From Gelatoporia subvermispora B (lineage: Eukaryota; Basidiomycota; Agaricomycetes; Polyporales; Gelatoporiaceae): a stretch of 64,000 nt of DNA. The DNA is taken from contig KB445805.1 of assembly GCA_000320605.2 (NCBI GenBank), forward strand, positions 62,001 to 126,000, given 5' to 3'. Under the pieces are notes generated by a model, which made no database searches, was not told where the DNA came from, and worked only from the letters and a program-made list of their open reading frames with translations. Each line of letters opens with the position of its first letter. The stretch's first letter is position 1. The position numbers and the translations under genes were made by a program. Positions 22,643 to 36,697 of this stretch are shown one piece after another.

Positions 22643-24790
22643 TCACAATTGTTCCTTCGCAAGCCACCTCCTGACCAGCTCTAACGCCTCCTTCGGTTTA
22701 TCATGCGGCGCCTGTGGATTTCTCGAATTGGTTGGTACATGATGCATTAGTAGAAGACCTACGTACTAAATGCCCAGCGCCGAAGATTGTTGCGAATGTC
22801 AGCGGACCAGCGCTCCTTGTAAATCCCACAGAGGCACCGTCGATCGTCCATCCAGGGAGCGGCTGCGCAGCGAAGCTGCCTCTACTAGTCCATTCAAGGT
22901 TCAAGGTCATGCGTTCATTTCCAACCTAGACGCAGACCACTATAACTTCCATGGAGCGCCTCAAACGGAAACAACTCACCCAATTGCAAGTCCAATCGTT
23001 CGCGCCAACATACAACAATGCCCGAATGCCGCGCTCCAGCAGAGCGGCGATGTAGTACTGTGTCGGGAACATCTTGTCCTGGCTCAGGAAGAAATCGATG
23101 CCGATCCGGTCACTGCGCATACTGTAGTTCTTCACAGCATCATCGGCGCCGATTGTGTGCTGAACATCTGGGCGATTCAAGAATGCCTCAACATCTCTGA
23201 AGGTGTGATCAGTAAAATCACACGCGTATCAGAGAGGCTGGACGATGGTCATACTTGAAGCCTGAATAACATAGAGTATCTTCAAACGCTCCGTCGCTAT
23301 GTAATAAGGGATCGTTAGTCTTCCGGGCATCTCCAAGTCAGTCTGAGTGTGCTGACCAAAGTTTTGTGATGTCATACGGATTGTAGCCTGTGCCACGCAA
23401 GCTTACTGTTCAATGCTTAAGGGACAAGGCAGTAATGTGAACCGCACCAGTTGCAATGTACGGCTCCCAAAGAAGCGCATCGCAAAACATAGTCGCTGCG
23501 GTGCAGTCGATGGGATTGAATGCGTCTTCGCAGCTTTGCAGCATTCTTTCACAGCGGGATAACTGTTAAATCAGATACAATAGTCGGCGATCGGATTAAC
23601 GCAATAATCGGAGAAACTTACCCCTCGTTTCATCTTGACGCAGGTCCTATGCCCTAAATTGGTAAATAAGAACGATGACAGACCCAAACAGCATACTGTA
23701 GACTTTGGATGGGAGGTCCAGATATGTTTTGGCATTGCATGTTCCAGTACGAGCTAGTCATTGTAGGGAAGTGGGTGCAACCGTTTCCTGTTTCTCGTGA
23801 AGGTCTCAACTCAATCACTTACAACGACATACATACGTACCGATCATGATTGAAGTAAGGTTGACGGGAGTCAAGCCTGCATCTAGAAGCCTCGCGTTCA
23901 TCTCATAGACTTCTGTTGCGAATACCGGAATATAGCGACCCTGTGAAGACGATGATGATCATAGTCTCAGTCTGAACATAGGTGCTGATGGTGCTGCACT
24001 AACCCCGTAGGACTCTCCTGCCATATGAAACGGGCGGCTTTTGAATTTCGTGAAATGTTCGAAGAAGATTGCAGTGAACGCAGCAATATCTCGTCCAGCG
24101 TCAATCGAATTGTCTACTGTTTCACCATAGTCCGCGTACGAAAAGCCCACAGCAATGGGCTGATCAATGAAGAAAATGTTTGCGCGCTCGTTCCATGAAT
24201 AAGGATTGAAAGTGACGGCATCAGCGCTGGCAATATTGCACGGTCCTTAGGTCCTTCGCGTAAGTTGCACTTGGGCCACGACGGACTGATGGGACGGCAT
24301 ACCGAGTTCCATGAAAAGTCCCATGGCCGAAGAGCCACCTGGACCACCATTCGTCCAGAAGATGACATCATCTTTGTCGGGATCGCCTCGGCTTTCAAAG
24401 AAGTAGAAGAAAAGATGATGTGCCTCGACATCAATGTAGCCAGTGTATGCGCTGACATTTCAGTGCTTCTGTGAGACTGCAGGAGCAAAGTAGAGGCCTG
24501 GGCACTCACGGGACTGTACCATCGCAAAATTTCGACTTCTTGATACGCACGCTATAGCGAGGAAATAGAGGGTGCTCGAGGACAGTAAAACCTGTCGAAG
24601 ACACAGCACTCAAATCTCCCAAGGCCGTGAATGACCTTGCCTCGTGTGGTCCAGAAGCGAAATCAAACTTTGTTGCGTCATCGGGTATAACGCGCTGCTT
24701 ATCCAAGACGCCCGACAGACGTTCCTGCTGAGCGTAGCTGCAAGCGGGTATGAACCAGCCGACGAGGCTAAGGACTACGAGTAACTTCAT
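22643..24790 (-). CDS. Secreted serine carboxypeptidase S10 (paralogue 2)
   Basis: Same enzyme class as the gene at 17045. Twelve exons: 24790-24510, 24451-24303, 24245-24004, 23940-23841, 23787-23697, 23646-23622, 23562-23448, 23387-23357, 23296-23255, 23196-22980, 22925-22767, 22711-22643; 506 residues. Signal peptide [33 protein letters not shown] forms the oxyanion/substrate region. The triad is Ser in GESYGGRYIP (about 222), Asp in GANDW (426) and His in GAGHLAPHDKP (483). All 11 introns have GT-AG borders. Exons 2-12 are identical in length to paralogue 1 while the protein has diverged clearly, so the duplication is not very recent. The N-terminal segment after the leader differs most. 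Confidence 0.94.
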
Positions 24791-25324
24791 GTCAGTCAGT
24801 GGCCGCTGCGTCAATGTTGCCCCGTGGCTTTTAGGATGAACAGACAGAGTCAGGTGTCGTGAATTATATACAGAAGGCGGTCATGATAAAAGACCACATG
24901 CTTCTCGCAGTACCGCAGTGATTTCCCAGGGCAACGCAGCAAGTCGGCGCCGGTTCCGCAGTAGACTGAATGTGATGGTGAAGCTTCTTCGGAACGTCTT
25001 CTTCCCCATCACCAATTCAACCTCAGCCATGCTCCGGATCGTCACCGAAGCAAGATGGCGACCTAGCCCGGGGTCCGTAACAAATCAGAAGTCATCGCGA
25101 GTGGGACGTGCATCGTGTAGCTTCGGAGATGCGAGGTCAACCCTAGAATTACCTCCGCTAGCATAGGCCGAACTGGCGCACACCGGCCAGCTCTTTGGAG
25201 ACCCGCGGGGTTCGGTAGAATTCACAGTTCATGATAAAATACAACATACATTGTTATACTGGCTCGAGCGAGAGCCAAGCAGTGCGAAGAAAGGCGTGGG
25301 GCATACGATGACAGTTGTAAGGCC
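24791..25324. other. No gene recognised
   Basis: Promoter of the carboxypeptidase (TATATA-containing stretch near 24865) and 3' flank of the NKAP-like gene. Confidence 0.5.
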
Positions 25325-26946
<1,622 letters not shown>

Positions 26947-27315
26947 CGTGGTCGCGAAGACGGGTGGAAGAGCAAGCAAGAGGCAGGAAGTCGTGAAGGT
27001 TGTGATGAAAGGAGGCGCTGGGTGGACGCCAGAGGACGGCGTGAGAATTGATGAGCAAGCTTGGGTTTGGGTTAAGGTTAGACCACTGTAGCGCTTCTGG
27101 AGTACACTGAGATAAACCATTTCGTCATTCGTGTAGTCGTAGAACGGTCATTACATGGCATCACATCTACAGGGGAACGAGCTGGTAAAGTAATAGGAAT
27201 AATGCATGAGTATAGCAGAGTAGTCAGGCCAGAGTCCCGAATACATCTAGATCATCCGTGCGTTCGATTCTCGGAGGCGTGGTACGATATTCGATATCTT
27301 CACGTCTTGCGTATC
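26947..27315. other. Intergenic
   Basis: Promoter side of the NKAP-like gene and 3' side of the first Ohr gene. Nothing else recognised. Confidence 0.5.
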
Positions 27316-28012
27316 TTACACCTTCTTGACGTCAACTTGAACGCCATGCTTCAAGGCACGGCTGTAGGGGCAGAACTGCTTCCGCGTCAGTCTCAAGCCG
27401 GCCATGTTGTGGATGTAAGCACAACACTCACCTCATGCGCAGCAGAGATGATGGCATCATCGTCGCAACCCTCAACAGCAATCTCCACGCGCAGCCCGAA
27501 GCCGTCCATATCTGGGTCCGTCGGATGACCTAGGAATACGGTCGCATGGACCTTTGCGTTCTCTGCAAGCTCCATCTTGCCCGCGCGTGCCGCCGCAAGC
27601 TGCAACGCACCGAGGAAGCAGCCTTTTCCAGCCAGTCAACGATAAGTACTTGGTGACGATGCATCTGAGAGACATACCTGAGTATCCCATCGCGAAGAGT
27701 TGTTCTGGGTTCTGGCCGTCGCCCTTTCCCCCTGCAACCTTCGGCATAGCGAGTTTGACATCTAATGGTGCATCGCCAAACGACTTGACAGAGCCGTTTC
27801 GGCCAGGGCCTTCAGCAACTGCTTTGGAGAAGAACTACCATGATCCAGGTCAAGTGAAGCTCGAACACACTGCGTGAGTGGTAACATACGATGTGATCCT
27901 TGAGCGTGATCAGACCGCGTTTCGCCTGGGTTGGAGCGCTGGTGTAGCGGCCAGCGGCGCCAGCCATGACGCGTTTGGTGAGAGGACTCAGGCAAGCTCG
28001 TGTCGAGTACAT
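27316..28012 (-). CDS. Organic hydroperoxide resistance protein (Ohr/OsmC), paralogue 1
   Basis: Thiol peroxidase that reduces organic hydroperoxides through a reactive cysteine pair. Four exons: 28012-27890, 27834-27678, 27622-27432, 27378-27316; 177 residues. Conserved blocks include GRNGSVKS, LAMPKVAGGKGDGQNPEQLF, and the peroxidatic Cys in GYSGCFLGALQ, formed across the exon 2/3 junction. The resolving Cys is in FCPYSRALKHG in exon 4. The N-terminus (MYSTRACLSPLTKRVMAGAAGR) is basic and hydroxylated, so mitochondrial targeting is possible. A second ATG 15 codons downstream could be an alternative start. The next gene is its paralogue, in the same orientation. Confidence 0.93.
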
Positions 28013-28400
28013 TATGTGCAGGTTTGAGTATGGGAATACAGAGGTATAGGATGAGCCGATATCAAGATTAGAACGATAAAGTCGAGAGCGCGAGGATAGC
28101 AAGAACGAGATTTTACACTTGAAACGAGAGAGAAGTCGGTATTGTTTCTCGAGTGATCCAGAAGCTTATATACCGCTGCAGGTGTTGGTTTGCGCACGAT
28201 GGACAACGCCGAGCACACAGGGAGAGGACCCCACCTTCTCCAGCGCTGCATCACATTCGCGCCTCGTGACGTATACGGCTCAACAGGCGCTGGAAGCCAC
28301 CCAAGCGGAGCAGGAGGGAGCGGATTGAATTACGGCCACGTTGCCGACCGTTGTACACAACGCCGAGCGCGTCGCTCTAGACGGCATCGGACGAGCCTTC

Positions 28401-29074
28401 CTACTTCTTGGACACGTTTACTACTGCCCCATGCTTCAATGCCCTGCTGTACGGGCATGCCTGCGCCAATTCGGCCAAATTTTAGCCCGACATCCGCTTG
28501 CACGCTGCGAGATGGGACCTACCCGATGCCCAGCTTCGATGAGATCATCATCCTCGATACCCTCGACCTGCACATCAATCTCCAATCCAAACCCCTCCAT
28601 GTCTTTCGGCTGGCCGATGTGGACTTGCGTATGGATGACCGCGTTGCGAGTCATCTCTGATTTGCCCTTTTGACCAGCAACAAGCTGCAACGCGCTCAGG
28701 AAGCACGCTGGTAAGATTTAAGGATCTTCTGATCAGGGACGGCACCACGGGAGCAAAGTGGACCTACCTGCGTATCCCATGGCGAAGAGCTGCTCAGGGT
28801 TTTGCCCATCGCCTTTCCCTCCGAGAGACTTTGGCATGGCCAAGCGCAGCTCGAGCCCGGCGTCATCGTCCGATTTGACTTGGCCGTTGCGCCCTTGTCC
28901 TCTTGCAGTAGCATGTGCCGTGTACTAGGAGGAACTTCTATTCAGTCTATTGGTGGCTATATGCGGTTGCTCGTTCACCTTGTGGTTCCTAAGCGTCATC
29001 AGGGTGCGCGACTGCTGTTGCAGCACGCCCCTCCGCGCATTACGGGCGACGGAACGCAGTAGGTTTTGCATCAT
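28401..29074 (-). CDS. Organic hydroperoxide resistance protein (Ohr/OsmC), paralogue 2
   Basis: Same family as the gene at 27316. Four exons: 29074-28979, 28924-28768, 28707-28523, 28460-28401; 165 residues. Exon 2 has the same 157-base length as in paralogue 1. Exon 1 is separate and encodes a strongly basic amphipathic leader (MMQNLLRSVARNARRGVLQQ), a good mitochondrial presequence. Both redox cysteines are kept: GYAACFLSALQ across exon 2/3 and ACPYSRALKHG in exon 4. KGDGQNPEQLFAMGY is identical in both paralogues. The gene is intact although weak splice sites at first glance make it look broken. Confidence 0.92.
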
Positions 29075-29771
29075 GGACAACGATGTTGATTGAAAGGAAG
29101 AGGGGGGATGGGGAAAGACGCCGTTGCTACTGACTTATATATGTTCTGTCCGCAGAGAAGGTGCGATGACGAATGGTTGGACATACCGTCATCTTCTGTC
29201 GCTTCCGGAAGCATCCCAGTGTGCATCTGTCTCGATTTGGGCATGGATTATCTAGAAACGGAAGGACGGCTGGATGACTGCTCCGCTGCTAGACGACTTC
29301 AGCAAAATGGGTACACGTTATGCGTAGCCCCGTATAGTTACCCATAGCATACCCTCGCTCTTTTACTTGCATTCCCTGCTAGCACAATGATAGCCCTCTA
29401 CGTATGTACCTCAACCCTTATGCATACAGGAGCATGCGAGTACCTAGCTCTGCCTCCCGTATCGGATGCGCTGCATCTATCACCAGCGTGTGACCTCAAT
29501 TTCTAGCGGTAGATAAGTCATGCAGCGCAGAAAAATTATCCATCCTCCATCCTCGCGTGTAGGAAATATCCCTTGCTATGGATCGCAAGCCGGCAGAGGG
29601 AAATAGTAGGGAATTCTGAGCAGCAACGAAATAGAATACAATTGGCTGACAGCTGTTACATGGCCTACGTACGTATCATTATTAACGAATAAGACATTAT
29701 ATCCGTATTTTACATATCGTGCGGTATCTACAGCGTCAGAATCTGGGCCAGCCCGATCAGGCGCAAGTCCG
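29075..29771. other. No gene recognised
   Basis: Between the Ohr pair and the G-alpha gene. Short frames only. Confidence 0.5.
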
Positions 29772-31834
29772 CTAGACGAGTGTCAGTTCTTTCAGCGTGT
29801 CCATGACGATGAATTCTCGGACTATATCAGGGGTGAGCGCACGCGCGGTAACGAGACAATGCATTTTACTCACTGCTCGTGAGCACGACCGACATCATTG
29901 AAGTGTCCTGGAAAATCATGGATGAACGAGCGTGAGAGGGTGAATCATGGTTCTCTGGGAAGAAGATGACGTACGATCGCACACGTGAAATGCACATGAA
30001 GTTCTCGTTTACGGGGTGAGTATTCTTTGTGGATGATCTGGAAGCTGCGCTTGAGATCTGCCGAGGGATGAGTAAGCGTGAGCAGCTGTGCGCAGCCGAA
30101 GAAATGTGGAAACAAGCGCACAAGATGTGACGTCCTCGAATGTGTTGCCACCCTCATATACAGTCACATAGTCAGAGAACTTCACACCTGTATCCACGAC
30201 GAGCTCGTTAACACATGAAACGCTTCTACAGGAATGCTGGAGACTCGGATGGCCTTACCGGAATCAAGCTTGGCCTTCAGGATGTCGCACTTATTCAACA
30301 AGAGGATAAACTTGGCGTTGGCCAGCGCTTTGCTTTTGCAGATTGTCTTCCAAAGTTTCATTGAATCACGCTTTATTAAGAACGTCAGTGGAAAGAAGTA
30401 TAATTTACAGTCCAGGGTACATACCAGCCGGTTGACCGATTTATCCTCGGACAACACTTGGTCAAAGCCAGCTATTGGGCATAGGAAGACTATCGCATTG
30501 ACTGAGAAAACATTAGGGAATGTCATGATTGGTAAAGACAAGATACCTCACCGTCGTCAAAGTATGGTGCCCACGCGGCTGTACGCGTATCAGTACGGAC
30601 TCTTATTACGAAGGCGCACACGCGTACCTCGCTGTCCACGGTGGCCACCGACGTCGTACAAAGTCCACGCTTCGCCCTTTTCTGTAGCTAGGTATTCATA
30701 AGCTCATGAGGTGCAAGTTAGGAGCTAGAGCTGACCTGTCTCCATCTCCACCCTGTACTCCTCTACACCAGTTGTCCTGATCCGCGCTTTCAAGATATCC
30801 TCTGCCCAAACCTCCATGAGCATCTCGTGCGCGGGCTTTTCCTTACAGGCATCACGCACCTTCAGTCGGCGTATAGTCATGCGCCGCGACACGGGCAGCC
30901 TGGTCAAGAAAGCTGGGACAACGTCATCGGGATACAGCCTCAGCGACACCGCGAAAGTCACGAACAAGCCCGGCTGGTTCTGCAGCTGCACCCCGTGCGT
31001 GCGCAGCGTCGCCTGCACGCTCGAATCCTCCCACAGCGCGATAATGTCCTCGCGGCACGCCTCCAGAATCCTTGCCGCGTTCACTAGCTCCCCGCGTGCG
31101 GCCCCGCGCCCCGGGAACAACATCTGTTCCTGCACACGCGTCTTCCATTCCGAGCCCGAGCGCACGCACACGTCGAGGGGCCCGTACGGCCCATCGAGCA
31201 GCGTGGCGGGCCCCGCTGATGCGGGCGGCTGCTCAACAGGCACCGCGGAGAGCGCCTTGTTAAGGCTCAACTCGACCTGCCGGATGGGCGCGAGGCGCAT
31301 GCGGAGCAGGCGATGCCCATCGGGCGAGAGCGGACGCGTCGACGCGCGCCGGGACGCGGCGTCCACGGGGGTGTCATGTATGCTGGAGAGGACGTTGAGG
31401 ATGACATTGACCGAGCGCACGAGGTTGAGCTGGATGACGGGCCGCCATAGCTCCACTTCAGTATGGAACGCCTTTGGCGCGAAGTGCAGCTGGAAGTTCT
31501 TCAGCATCGTAGACTTGCCCGACTCGGCCTGACCTTAACCCGGAGAGCAAGATGTGTCAGAACCGCGTCCGGCGCGAACAGAACGTGTCATACGCACCTA
31601 GGAGCAACATCCGCATTGCAGATTTCCTCTTCTTGAGCTCCAGTCGCTCCCTCTCGATAGCCCGGTCAATCTCATCGCTGGACAAGCAAACTTCTCAGAT
31701 GGCGATTTGAGCATTGAAAATGACGTTTGTAGTAACCTGATCTTCTTGGCTTCTTTCTCCTCTTGCAAGCGGAGAGCGCGGTCCAAGTCGTTTTCGTCAG
31801 CCGGGGGAGACGGAGGCCAAGAAGTACCAGACAT
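29772..31834 (-). CDS. Divergent heterotrimeric G-protein alpha subunit
   Basis: GTP-binding signal transducer acting below membrane receptors. Eleven exons: 31834-31737, 31677-31598, 31533-30736, 30687-30628, 30578-30552, 30501-30425, 30370-30259, 30187-30122, 30057-29975, 29907-29874, 29821-29772; 494 residues, against about 350 for canonical subunits. G1 is GQAESGKST, switch I is ARIRTTGVEEY, G3 is DVGGHRGQR, G4 is LLLNKCD and G5 is FTCAID. Canonical G-alpha has Gln after DVGG; here it is His. There is no N-terminal myristoylation motif. An extra segment rich in Pro/Ala/Arg interrupts the helical domain. Such long, divergent G-alphas occur in expanded families in mushrooms. A decayed relative lies at 36698. 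Confidence 0.93.
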
Positions 31835-33896
31835 GTATGCACCGACACGCAAGCCAGCAGCGAGCGGTACAAAAGTCAGGGGCGAGCTCGGTTACACCGG
31901 CGACCAGTGGCGGACGCAGAGATGATATACATCTCAGATAGCATCTTGCTGAAACTGCAACAAGGGCTGAAAATTCGGCCGGTAATTAGCAGGCGATAAT
32001 TGCACGAAGGCCACGCGTCGTGAGGTGTTTCGTTGTGTTCCGTCGTCAACAGGGACGGAACTAACCTCCAAAAATACAAAACGCGAGACGACTTGTCATT
32101 TCAGTTGCCTGATAAAGTAAGGGCGGGACATACCATCTTCCGCCAAGAAATAGCCGCCGCGCTTGTTTGCTCGTGCGATCGTAGCCGGTGTCGCCTCATT
32201 TCTCGACAGGTCACCAGAGATCTTTGGCGGCGAGCAATGGATCACCAGTCTGTCAGCAAAGTCCTGCAGATGAAAAAATGCAAGCAACAAGGCGCAATCA
32301 TCCGGCCACGACCAGGTTACCTCATGCTGTCGGGCACCAGGAGATCGTGTATCTCGAACGCGTTTCGCGATGATGGCGGATGACGAGTGCCATTCCTCCT
32401 CGGGACCGCAGGGAACCGCATTCCACGAACCGCAAGAATTGCCTTTCCGGGCCCTAGGCAGAATGCGGTGCGTGATGGGAACTTCCCAAGCCGGAGCATA
32501 CACCTCTCCGACATCAGCAGACCGTGGGGATGCCCGTCACGTTCCACAGATGGCGACGACTGGTCTCGTCGAACCCAAGCTATGGATGCCCTCTATCTAC
32601 GCGTTGTCGTGTGCGAGGAGCTCAGCCTCACGTTTGCTCCCTTGTTCGTGTATTTCCCTCTATGTACTTCCGTCGCGGCGACTTTGACATGACATCTCGG
32701 ACATTAATAAAGCGGAGCGTCATGTCCTCCGACCCTGGCCTTGACGTGCTGGTTGCTTTAGCTGAGATTGGCTCCTCCGAACTACTCTATTTGATCCTTC
32801 CCAACCAGCCTGTGAACTCAGAAGGGTCCACTGTTTTGAAGCTTCGCAGGTCTCGTAGTTCAGCATGCCGCCGTCTGCATTCGTCTCATTCTGCTGAGGT
32901 GCTCGAGATATACATGCTATCCTATCCTCGCAGGGACCTTTCCACGGCGTGTCAACTCGTCACTAGCATGGTCGATAGCCTCGCATGCACCTCATCTTGG
33001 TGTTCGCTTCCCTTACCGCATAGACCCGATATCCCGGATTCCGGAATCAATGGACAGCTCAACTTACTCTTCCTCCGAGGATGACTACATGCAGTGTCTT
33101 GGGTTGGTATACCTGTCTTTTTTATGACTCGCTCTGCTACTGGCGCAATATTTGAACACGAGAAACGATGCGACTTGATACCTTGGTAGCCGCGTGTATT
33201 TATGAAAGCTTCAACGACGGGGGCCCAGCTTACTGCTTGGTCGACGTATATGTAATGGTGTCACCTTCAATAGACTCTTCTTTCATGCGAGCGCATGAGC
33301 TGGTGACATGCCAAGATGTCAGATTCTTCTCAGTTCGGCGATCTATGTACGAGTCCTCGCCTATTTGACCACGTGTGTCAAGCGAGCGCGCAGCGCAGTC
33401 TGGTAGAGCGCCCGGGTCGACGCGTCGCTGTAACCGCACCTCGGACGTAGATCGCTCTATTCCCGCTCACCTTTGCGGGAATAAGACTGAATGATACCCC
33501 TACGCTCAACAAAATGTCTGACATCTCTCTGCTTCCTTGCTGCGGAACCCTCTCGAGGTATGAGGGGAAACCCGAGGGTATTAGCGTACGGCGTGCGCCC
33601 AACGGTTCCGCCATAGGTCTCAGTATACAGAAGCTAACTTACACAAAGAACAGCAATTGCGGCAGATCTGAGTTACTTATGACCTCCTTTGATCATAGTC
33701 TCACGTGTTGCAGTGCGAGGCCCAACAATTAGATGCTCGGCGAGCACTTAAAAACAATCTTCGAAGCGACATTCCATGTTGATGTCAAGCATGCTCACAT
33801 GCTCCGCTTCCACCTTGCCTAACTCCGCAGGTGATTTCTCATAAAGAGCTAGTTGACTGGATATGCCGCCAGCAATAGGTGCTCAAAGGTCCCAAA
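31835..33896. other. No gene recognised
   Basis: About 2 kb between the G-alpha gene and the esterase-like gene (divergent). Open frames are short and none shows a family motif. A tRNA-like A box near 33391 was rejected. Confidence 0.4.
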
Positions 33897-36272
33897 ATGT
33901 CAAAGACAATGTGCTCTACACTCTTGACTCTGATTACCATCATTTCTCTCTTGATCTGCCCAGCATCGACGTCCAAAGGACCATCAGTTGTGCTCGACCA
34001 AGGTCTATTCATAGGCAGAACGAGCGGAAACACCGAGACCTACTTTGGAATTCCGTACGTGAAGCAACCGTAAGTCAAAAACTAGATGATATGCTGCGTT
34101 ATGCTTACTTGATGTCAGGGTTGGCAACCTTCGCTTTCGCCAGCCCGAGCCACCCGAGCCTTATGAAGGTATCTACAATGCCACGGAATTCGGGCCAATC
34201 TGCCCTCAAGTATTCGAGTCGACACCCTCGATAGGACCGGAGGGACTTGACCAGCAGGCTCTGATCGATCTGCTGCTCTCCGTGTTTTCTAATGTGCAGG
34301 ACAACGTCGCAGAAGACTGTGGGTTCTCTCGCAATATTACGTGTAGGCTTGACTCATGTGATGGTAGGTCTTCGAGTCAATCTTTGGGTCCCACAAGGAT
34401 CTCGTGAAGGCGAAAACCTACCAGTTGTTGTGGTCAGTATGGCCTAAAGAAAGCATCGCTCATGTTTGACAAGTCATCACAGTGGATACATCCTGGTTAG
34501 TGGGTGACTCCTCCTTCATGACATATTGGCGCACTTAACAGCGACTCTGACAGGTGCTTTTGTTTCGGGCACATCAAGCTCGTGAGCGATTACTTCGACT
34601 TGATCTTGCCTAGACTGACTCGTGATTCAGTTATGACGGAGGTGTGATTGTCGAAAGATCCATAGCAAATGGACAGCCAATTATTTTCGTCAGTCTCAAT
34701 TACAGGTAGGCCACCTGATATTTTACAGACCTTTCAGGCTTATATGTAGAACCGCTCTAGATTAGCTGGTAAGTTTCGGGCAGCTGTGACCTCATTTCAA
34801 TGAGAGATAATGATATCATACAGCGTTCGGATTTCTCCCAGGTCGCGAGGCCAAAAAAGCTGGAATTACGAATTTAGGATTGCGCGACCGTAAGCCAATG
34901 TGCCTCATCTTGGACGAAGATTTGATACTATCGCATATAGAGCGGCAAGGTCTCCAGTGGATTCAACGCTACATACAATCCTTCGGCGGCGACCCTCGGC
35001 GAGTTACTCTGTAAGCCCAAACGTCCAGTTCTTGACACGTCTCTCATACTGTATCAGATGGGGTCTTAACTCTGGCTCGATATCGGCAGCACTCCAGATG
35101 TTAAATAACGGGGGGAACGCCGAAGGATTATTCAGCGGCGCGGTCATGCAGTCTGGTTTCCCTCTCCCTTTGAATAATTATACTCAACTTCAGGATACCT
35201 ACGATGCTCTAGTGAGCAACGCCGGCTGTATGGGGTCACTGGATACGCTGGAGTGTCTCAGGAGGATTCCGCTCGACACGCTAATGGTGGCTATGCAGAC
35301 GATTCCTCCCGAGACCCTCGATGAGGTCAGTCAGTATTCTTCCTGTTGTATGCGGTGCTCAATTTCCGGCAGGGCTGGGAAGTGACAGTTGATGGAGACT
35401 TCATTCTCGAGCAGCCTACAGCATTACTCACACAAGGCAACGTGGCGCAAGTACCATACATTATTGCGGTACGTCGACGAATGGCTAGCATTGTGTGCTT
35501 GAGTATCATATTACACCACAATTCAGGACACGGATGACGAGGGCACGGAAACAGCGTTATATTTCCCCGAAATCGAGTAAGTACTATGATCCGTAAGAGA
35601 TCTAGTCTAATGTTGGGCGATCCGTAGCACAGAAGAGGCTGTCCGAGATTGGATCGCCACACAAGCTCTCCCCGGCGCATCAGATGCGGCGATTTCCCAG
35701 ATTCTCGCACTCTACCCAGACGATCCAGCGGAGGGCTCCCCATTCAACACGGGCAACACGAATCAAATCTTCCCCCATTTCAAACAAATCGCCGCTATTG
35801 AGGGCGATTTAGAATTCCACGGCCTCCGCCGATTCTTCCTGAACCATACGTCGAATCTTCAGCCGTCCTGGTCGTGGGGTCAGTGCCGTCACCAGCTTAT
35901 CATTCCCAGCTGTTGACTGACCCTGGGCTCAGTGAGCCAGCTGTATAAAGATCTGCCTGGAATTGGCGCAGTAAGTGGCACATTCATGGTCGAGAATATC
36001 ATAGAGTTCGTGAATCTCCATTTTGTTAGGGAACCAGTACAGACTTGGTCAATCTGTTCGGACCAGGAGAGCTGACCGACTACCTGATTAACTTTGTCGC
36101 CCATGGTGATCCCAATAACGGAACCGGCCTGTTTTGGCCACGATGGACGGCGACCTCTCCCCAGGTCCTCGTCATTGCGAATGGCTCGACGCCTCTGACC
36201 ATAGCTAATGACACGTTCAGAGAGGAGGGCACGAATCTGCTGATATCGTTGCTTCTTGAGAATCCTCAATGA
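33897..36272 (+). CDS. Type-B carboxylesterase homologue lacking the catalytic Ser and His
   Basis: Secreted alpha/beta-hydrolase of the cholinesterase/lipase family. Fifteen exons: 33897-34069, 34119-34318, 34368-34432, 34483-34495, 34554-34581, 34631-34705, 34761-34768, 34824-34889, 34941-35010, 35058-35325, 35373-35468, 35527-35576, 35628-35878, 35933-35970, 36030-36272; 547 residues. After a signal peptide ([20 protein letters not shown]) come [40 protein letters not shown]-like strands and [11 protein letters not shown]. The nucleophile elbow, normally GESAGS, reads GLNSGS, so Asn replaces the catalytic Ser. Near the end the usual GxxHxxD histidine is replaced (GAGTSTDL). The frame is intact, so it looks like a pseudoenzyme, not a broken gene. 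Exon 7 is an 8-base microexon. Confidence 0.88.
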
Positions 36273-36697
36273 ACTGGAGGAATAGGCTTTGAACGCGTAC
36301 GGAATATATATATATCCTCGTTATGCAGTCTGGGACGTGGTCCTGTACATTTGCGCAGGTTCAATGACATGCGATACTCTGAGTCAGAAGTGAGCATTTT
36401 TGGAGGCTAATCAAGCGAATTGACGATCCAAGGTGTATGCGCCGTCCCCACTTTGAAGGATGAAAGAACAAGGAGTTCCGTCCCAGCTTGCTCTGGCCGA
36501 GGGGCGACAGTGTCAGAGGGTGACTAGATCCTGTGGGGTGACCCTTGTGAGTGTTTCGTCGATCACACACCTTCCGGAGGAAGAGTAGTGTGTGGAGATC
36601 CGGTGCTATGAGGGAGGCGAACATCAAGGAGAAGTGCATACGGCATCGCAGGACTATCGATCGTGTTTGTGGCGACAAACGGACACGGTAAAAAATA
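36273..36697. other. Intergenic, flank of the G-alpha relic
   Basis: 3' flank of the esterase-like gene. The right part may hold further unreadable G-alpha-derived sequence, but I could not align it. Confidence 0.4.

Noticed and set aside
28401..29074. Calling the second Ohr gene a pseudogene
   Set aside because: A four-exon model with GT-AG borders keeps the frame and both cysteines, so the gene is intact.
33391..33450. Possible tRNA (A-box-like AGCGCAGTCTGGTAGAGCGC)
   Set aside because: No B box, no closing acceptor stem and no anticodon arm could be drawn.
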